Assembly (NCBI GenBank): GCA_964396995.1
Contig: CAYNIG010000160.1
Location: 1 to 11,245 of the forward strand
Reading direction: 5' to 3'
Origin: JADJLQ01 sp964396995
GTDB taxonomy: Bacteria; Bacteroidota; Bacteroidia; Chitinophagales; Saprospiraceae
DNA: 11,245 bases
The notes under the pieces were generated by a model. It was not told the DNA's origin. It was given only the letters and a program-made list of their open reading frames with translations, and did not search any database. The position numbers and the translations under genes were made by a program. Below, in pieces: positions 7,088-11,245 of this stretch (its first letter is position 1; every line of letters starts with the position of its first letter).

Positions 7088-7693
7088 ATGGATCAAGCTC
7101 TTATCATCTTTATCAAAAACCCTGTATTAGGTAAAGTAAAGACCAGAATTGCCGCTGAAGCCGGGGAAACAACCGCTTTGGAAATATATAAAAATTTATT
7201 AGATCATACCCGCAGCATTGCCGATCAGGTCGATGCCGCCAGACTGCTGTTTTATTCTGACCGTGTAGTCAGATTGGACCAGTGGGCTGAAAAAAAATAC
7301 AGCAAGACTGTTCAAAGCGGTGATGATTTGGGCGAAAGAATGTTAAATGCATTCAAACAAACTTCTGAATACGATAAAAAAATCATCATCGGTTCTGATT
7401 GCCCGGGCCTTACTTTAGACTTAATAGATCAGGCCTATACTGCTCTCGATTTTCATGATGTGGTCATAGGACCTGCGAAAGACGGTGGCTATTATTTATT
7501 AGGTATGAATTCCTTAGTTCCGGAGATTTTTAAAAGCATTCCGTGGGGTACAGATCAGGTTTTGGCTGAGACGGTGCGGGTTCTTCAAAACAAACGATTG
7601 TTATATAAATTATTACCTACCCTATCTGATGTAGATACACTTGCTGATTGGGAAGCAGAGAAGGGGAAGCTGCTGAAAGAGCAGGCGATGTAA
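7088..7693 (+). CDS. TIGR04282/DUF2064 family glycosyltransferase-like protein (GT-A fold)
   Basis: The complete 201-residue protein matches the family named for arsenosugar biosynthesis (TIGR04282; DUF2064). It has the GT-A/nucleotidyltransferase-like Rossmann fold. Visible blocks are FIKNPVLGKVKTRIA at 8-22 (nucleotide-binding loop), GDDLGERMLNAF at 78-89, IGSDCPGL at 101-108 with the metal-binding Asp, IGPAKDGGYYLLGM at 127-140, PWGTDQVL at 152-159, and LSDVDTLADW at 179-188. The family name comes from clusters with a radical SAM protein (ArsS). No such gene or arsenic gene is present here, so the arsenosugar role is unsupported and the acceptor is unknown. It has its own promoter and a good ribosome binding site. 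Confidence 0.88.
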   Translation: MDQALIIFIKNPVLGKVKTRIAAEAGETTALEIYKNLLDHTRSIADQVDAARLLFYSDRVVRLDQWAEKKYSKTVQSGDDLGERMLNAFKQTSEYDKKIIIGSDCPGLTLDLIDQAYTALDFHDVVIGPAKDGGYYLLGMNSLVPEIFKSIPWGTDQVLAETVRVLQNKRLLYKLLPTLSDVDTLADWEAEKGKLLKEQAM

Positions 7694-7723
7694 GAAATAA
7701 GCCAAAAGATCACGATTTGATTT

Positions 7724-7731
7724 TAACTTTG
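7724..7731 (+). promoter_or_regulatory. -7-type element ahead of the HEPN-MNT pseudogene
   Basis: TAACTTTG matches TAnnTTTG perfectly and lies 30 bases after the stop of the glycosyltransferase-like gene, just before the HEPN-like reading frame begins. No -33 TTTG stands at the usual distance. If active it would transcribe the broken locus from about 7738, i.e. slightly inside the recognisable frame, so the true start codon is uncertain. Confidence 0.3.
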
Positions 7732-7732
7732 T

Positions 7733-8441
7733 ATTGTACCTGATAACAAAGTTGGATCATATTATTTTTATAAAAATCAGGCAATAGTAGATTTTGATAA
7801 TGCTTTATTCAATGCTAATGGAGTTAAGTATGTGACCGCACTTTTTTTACCACCTGGCATTTGAAAAAATCCTTAAGGCGTTTTGGGTAAAAGACAACAC
7901 TTCGAATACTCCACCATTCTATCTTGATTTGACTAAGATTTATGGTGAAACCTCTCTTACTGTAAACCTATACGATTATGATTATTTAAGTATTATTACT
8001 TCTTGGAATATTGAAACCAGATATCCGGACTTAAGCTCACCTTACATAAAAGAGCAGACAAAAATACATGGCTTTCCATCAACCCAAATTAAACGCGCTT
8101 TTCCAATGTTTACTATCGCAGCTTTAAATAAAATGCTTTCATCTTTTTATGATGAATTGACCCACCATGGATATCAACCGACCAAAATGATTTTATTCGG
8201 ATCATAGGCAAAAGGCACAGTTAATACTAATTCGGATATCGATATTGCCATTTGGTCCCCAAAATATTCCGGGAGTATATCTTTTGATATGGAATTTTTA
8301 GCACCTATTAAACGCAACTACCCACTTATCGAAATCCATACTTTCGCCGAAGCAGATGATGAAAGCTCATATCCCTTTATTGAAGAGATTTTAAAAACGG
8401 GTAAAGTGTTTTTACCTAAAAAACCACTTGTTTTTTTATAA
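7733..8441 (+). pseudogene. Degraded HEPN domain plus minimal nucleotidyltransferase (MNT) gene: one frameshift and one amber stop
   Basis: Translation in the frame of 7733 gives a HEPN-like start (VDFDNALFNANGVKYVTALF). This frame breaks at the seven-T run at 7842-7848. Deleting one T restores ALFYHLAFEKILKAFWVKDN, continuing as TSNTPPFYLDL and ITSWNIETRYPD, all typical of Bacteroidota HEPN proteins. The new frame runs to 8204, reaching GYQPTKMILFGS, then hits TAG at 8205-8207. It resumes as AKGTVNTNSDIDIAIWSP and IEEILKTGKVF to a TAA at 8439-8441. Reading through the stop gives the MNT motif GS-x10-DxD, with the stop where homologues carry Tyr or Arg (GSYAKG). HEPN and MNT proteins often form toxin-antitoxin pairs, usually as two genes; here they lie in one frame, HEPN first. 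No start codon is clear: the frame opens at an ATT. Base composition looks more AT-rich than the neighbours. Probably inactive unless the lesions are sequencing errors. Confidence 0.75.
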
Positions 8442-8509
8442 AGAAGATACCGTATTCTAAGACAATTAAAAGTACCATCACCTGTACGCATGTCATTTTG
8501 ACTTTCACT

Positions 8510-10735
8510 TCACTCCACTCTCTCTACCGTGTCTATGGCATCCAGTTTTCTCAGGGTACTCATTACCTTCAACAGTTGTACTTTGTTTTTTACCATTAGA
8601 CTCATTTTTCCTTCAAAATATCCTTCCTTTCCTTCAATACTGAACGAACGGATATTGAGGTTGAGATCCTGAGAAATGGCTTTGGATATCCGTTCTATCA
8701 CCCCGGGTCCGGCATCTACTCCGGTGATCAAAAGATTGGCTACAAAATCGGATTGATTGATATCTCCCCATTCCGCCTTTACCACACGGTATCCAAAATT
8801 GGCAAGCAGGTTGGTACTATTGGGACATTTTGATCGGTGTATTTTTAATCCTGATGAAGCGGTGAGGTAACCAAATATATCATCGCCGGGGAGAGGATTA
8901 CAACAACTGGCAAAGCTATACTCATATTGGTCTGCAGGCTCACCGTTGATATACAATTTAGTATTGGGTCCAACAGGGGCTTTTTGGATAGTGCTATCCT
9001 GGGCTTCTGTGGATTTTTCAGCTTCACCAGGTAAGACCAGTTTACCTGTTTCATTCACCCATTGATTTACTTCTGACAAATCTATATTGCCCTGGGCCAC
9101 GGAAAAATAAAGATCCAGCCTGGTTTTATATCCATATTCTTTTACCAGTCTGTCAATATTCTCTTCCAGATCGAGTTTGAGGTTTTTAAATTTTCGCTCG
9201 ATGGCTTCTTTCCCCAGATCAGCTTGTTCTTTTCGCTCGTCTTTGAGAGACTGACGGATTTTGGATTTAGCCTTGCCGGTGACCACCAGTTTTAGCCAAC
9301 CTTCGGATGGTTTTTGCCTATTATTGGTAAATATTTGTACCTGATCTCCGTGCTCCAACCTGGAACCCATTGGTACCAGTTTATTATTCACTTTTATACC
9401 GGTGCAATGATATCCCAGATCGGTGTGGATACTAAAAGCAAAATCAAGAGCAGTAGCTCCTTTTGGAAGTACCCGTACATCCCCTTTGGGAGTATACACA
9501 TAGATCTCCTCGTTGAATAGATTCGTCTTAAAATCAGACATAAATTCTATTGCATCCGAATGTTGTGATTCTAATATATCCCGAATATTATCCAACCAAT
9601 CATCATACAGTTTTTGTTGATTGGAGATGCCTTTGTATTTCCAATGAGCGGCAAATCCCCTTTCAGCGATTTCATCCATTCGGCTTGATCGTATTTGCAC
9701 TTCCACATAGCGGCCATTAGGACCTATTACGGTGGTATGCAATGATTCATACCCGTTCGATTTTGGGGTGGTGATCCAGTCTTTCAGGCGTTCCGGAATC
9801 GGGGTATGCACATCCGTCACTATTGAATATACTTGCCAGCAAACGGATTTTTCAAATTTACTTTCTACATCTATAATTATACGCACGGCAAACAAGTCAT
9901 AGATCTCTTCAAATGGAATTCTTTTTTTTCTGATCTTATTGAGTATGCTGGAAACAGTTTTGGGTCTTCCTACAATTTTGTAGGGTATATTCAGCTGGTC
10001 AATTTCTTTTTTTAGTGGCTCTATAAATTTATTGATGTACTCGTTCCGCGCGGATTCAGATTCTTCCAGTTTATGGATTATTTCCTGATAGGCATCCGGT
10101 TCCTGGATGCGAAGGCAAATATCCTGAAACTCCGATTTCAGATTATAGAGTCCTAAGCGGTGGGCAAGAGGGGCATAGATATAATCTGTTTCTGCAGCAA
10201 TCTTTAATTGTTTATGCCTGGGCATTGAATTGATGGTACGCAGATTGTGAAGCCTGTCAGCCATTTTGATCAGGATCACCCGCACATCGGATACTAAAGT
10301 GCTTAATACCTTGCGGTAATTTTCGGCCTGGGCGGTTTCCAGGTTGTATAAGCCATCCAGTTTGGTAAGACCATCAACGATCATTGCTATTTTGTCCCCA
10401 AACTCAGCATTGATGGTCTCGAGAGTCACGTGAGTATCCTCTACTACATCGTGTAAAAGAGCACAGATGGCTGCTGTGGGTCCCAGGCCAATTTCCTCCA
10501 CACAAATCCTGGCCACTTCTATCGGATGCAAAATATATGGTTCGCCGGACTTTCTTCTTTGTTCCCGGTGGGCAATTACCGCCAGTTCGTATGCTTTCCT
10601 GATATTGACTTTGTCTACATCTTCTATAGGTGTTTTAAAGGATTTTAACAGCCTCCTATACGCATTCTGTATCAGATGCAGGTCGGCAACATTAGCTACT
10701 TGGGTTTCATCTATAAATGACGAATGAGCTTCCAT
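8510..10735 (-). CDS. rel: Bifunctional (p)ppGpp synthetase/hydrolase, Rel/SpoT family
   Basis: The 741-residue, full-length long RSH protein makes (p)ppGpp from ATP and GTP/GDP and hydrolyses it, controlling the stringent response at the ribosome. The N-terminal HD hydrolase domain is intact: H70 in YILHP, HD at 95-96 in LLHDVVEDT, and D160 in MADRLHNLRT. The synthetase domain spans about 240-365, with GRPKTVSSILNKI at 256-268, EIYDLFAVRI, and SNGYESLHTT at 326-335. RLKD at 316-319 is the RxKD signature of bifunctional enzymes; synthetase-only RelA has ExDD. The regulatory half has a TGS domain (about 410-471), a helical region, a Cys-containing domain around C611-C612 with GLKIHRSKCP, and a C-terminal ACT domain (about 665-741). 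The ATG at 10735 gives the usual length. It is monocistronic here and divergent from the sigma factor gene. Confidence 0.95.
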   Translation of the reverse strand: MEAHSSFIDETQVANVADLHLIQNAYRRLLKSFKTPIEDVDKVNIRKAYELAVIAHREQRRKSGEPYILHPIEVARICVEEIGLGPTAAICALLHDVVEDTHVTLETINAEFGDKIAMIVDGLTKLDGLYNLETAQAENYRKVLSTLVSDVRVILIKMADRLHNLRTINSMPRHKQLKIAAETDYIYAPLAHRLGLYNLKSEFQDICLRIQEPDAYQEIIHKLEESESARNEYINKFIEPLKKEIDQLNIPYKIVGRPKTVSSILNKIRKKRIPFEEIYDLFAVRIIIDVESKFEKSVCWQVYSIVTDVHTPIPERLKDWITTPKSNGYESLHTTVIGPNGRYVEVQIRSSRMDEIAERGFAAHWKYKGISNQQKLYDDWLDNIRDILESQHSDAIEFMSDFKTNLFNEEIYVYTPKGDVRVLPKGATALDFAFSIHTDLGYHCTGIKVNNKLVPMGSRLEHGDQVQIFTNNRQKPSEGWLKLVVTGKAKSKIRQSLKDERKEQADLGKEAIERKFKNLKLDLEENIDRLVKEYGYKTRLDLYFSVAQGNIDLSEVNQWVNETGKLVLPGEAEKSTEAQDSTIQKAPVGPNTKLYINGEPADQYEYSFASCCNPLPGDDIFGYLTASSGLKIHRSKCPNSTNLLANFGYRVVKAEWGDINQSDFVANLLITGVDAGPGVIERISKAISQDLNLNIRSFSIEGKEGYFEGKMSLMVKNKVQLLKVMSTLRKLDAIDTVERVE

Positions 10736-10921
10736 TTGAATGTATAAATATAGCGGAAAATAAGGATTGAAATCCGTACTCCACCATTTTTATACTCATT
10801 GGATAAGATTATTATCTAAAAAACAAAGGAAATCGTTGAATCTGATTGATAGGGTATGTGGAGGGTCGTTTCCCTTTAAAAAAGATCAATTCATCTCCAA
10901 AAATTTCCCCATTTTTACCTT

Positions 10922-11245
10922 GTGAACGAAGCCGAGCGCAAACATTACGACCAGGTATTTGAAAAAGAGCTATTGCCACATATCAATGCGCTCAGCACTT
11001 TTGCATTCCATCTTACGCTTAACGAAACGGATGCCGATGATCTCGTACAGGAGACTTATTTAAAGGCCTATCGCTTTATAGATAAGTATTTAGAGGGAAC
11101 TAATGCCAAGGCCTGGTTGTTTAAGATATTGAAAAACGCATATATCAATGAGTATCGGCGCAAAAGCAAAGCTCCGGCACATGTTGATTATGAAGACATC
11201 ATTGGTTACCAGGACAATGAAGATAGTGCGATAGGCGAGTTTACA
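10922..11245 (+). CDS. ECF-family RNA polymerase sigma factor (3' truncated by window edge)
   Basis: The first 108 residues are visible, covering sigma region 2. DADDLVQETYLKAYRFIDKY at 37-56 is the core-binding and -10-recognition helix. It continues as GTNAKAWLFKILKNAYINEYRRKSK, the hallmark of ECF sigma factors conserved across Bacteroidota. Region 4 lies beyond the edge. The start is taken as the GTG at 10922: the frame is open back to a stop at 10877-10879 and contains no ATG or other GTG/TTG before the conserved part. The stretch between its start and that of rel (10736-10921) must hold both promoters. TACCTTG at 10916-10922 overlaps the start codon and is not convincing, and TATATTTA just upstream of rel (minus strand) is only a partial match. 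No anti-sigma gene is visible in the window. Confidence 0.9.
   Translation, partial: MNEAERKHYDQVFEKELLPHINALSTFAFHLTLNETDADDLVQETYLKAYRFIDKYLEGTNAKAWLFKILKNAYINEYRRKSKAPAHVDYEDIIGYQDNEDSAIGEFT

Noticed and set aside
7764..7777. 14-base perfect palindrome ATTTTTATAAAAAT, considered as an operator
   Set aside because: It is an AT-only tract within the HEPN-like coding frame, easily explained by composition.
7929..8207. A stand-alone 92-residue protein ending at the amber stop
   Set aside because: It starts in the middle of a HEPN domain and ends in the middle of the nucleotidyltransferase motif, so it is a fragment of the pseudogene.

Overview
The window looks like ordinary chromosome of a member of the Bacteroidota, probably near Saprospiria/Chitinophagia (inference). 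Signs visible in the sequence are Bacteroidota-type -7 elements (TAnnTTTG) ahead of several genes, few Shine-Dalgarno sites, exported proteins whose signal peptides end in AQ or SQ, a bifunctional Rel with the RxKD signature, and an ECF sigma factor of the phylum's conserved type. Assignment below family level rests on recall of related proteins, since no search could be run.

Layout. (1) 2-1363, plus strand: the 3' end of a large membrane-anchored protein. It resembles the tail of a STAND-type NTPase and is fused to a C-terminal domain resembling the amidotransferase-like domain of TCAF proteins. A small alkyltransferase-like DNA repair protein follows 9 bases downstream. (2) 1578-2135, plus: a small exported beta-rich, probably outer-membrane protein. 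(3) 2142-3931, minus: a three-gene operon read as maltose-type O-acetyltransferase, then a DinB-like metalloprotein, then a PaiB-like FMN-binding protein. The first two genes overlap by an ATGA. (4) 4128-7007, plus: a TolC-family outer-membrane channel and an HlyD/MacA-type periplasmic adaptor, two parts of a tripartite exporter, with no inner-membrane pump beside them. (5) 7088-7693, plus: a TIGR04282/DUF2064 glycosyltransferase-like protein with its own promoter. (6) 7733-8441, plus: a degraded HEPN plus minimal-nucleotidyltransferase (MNT) gene. It carries a frameshift in a T7 run and an amber stop inside the nucleotidyltransferase active-site motif. (7) 8510-10735, minus: a full-length bifunctional (p)ppGpp synthetase/hydrolase. 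(8) 10922 to the right edge, plus and divergent from rel: the start of an ECF sigma factor.

Most of the window is housekeeping and envelope biology (stringent response, export, acyl transfer, repair). The accessory parts are the truncated STAND-like fusion at the left edge and the broken HEPN-MNT locus. Both belong to families linked to bacterial conflict and defence. I see no CRISPR array, tRNA, rRNA, insertion sequence or prophage. The only stretch over 300 bases without an intact gene is 7694-8509, which holds the HEPN-MNT pseudogene.
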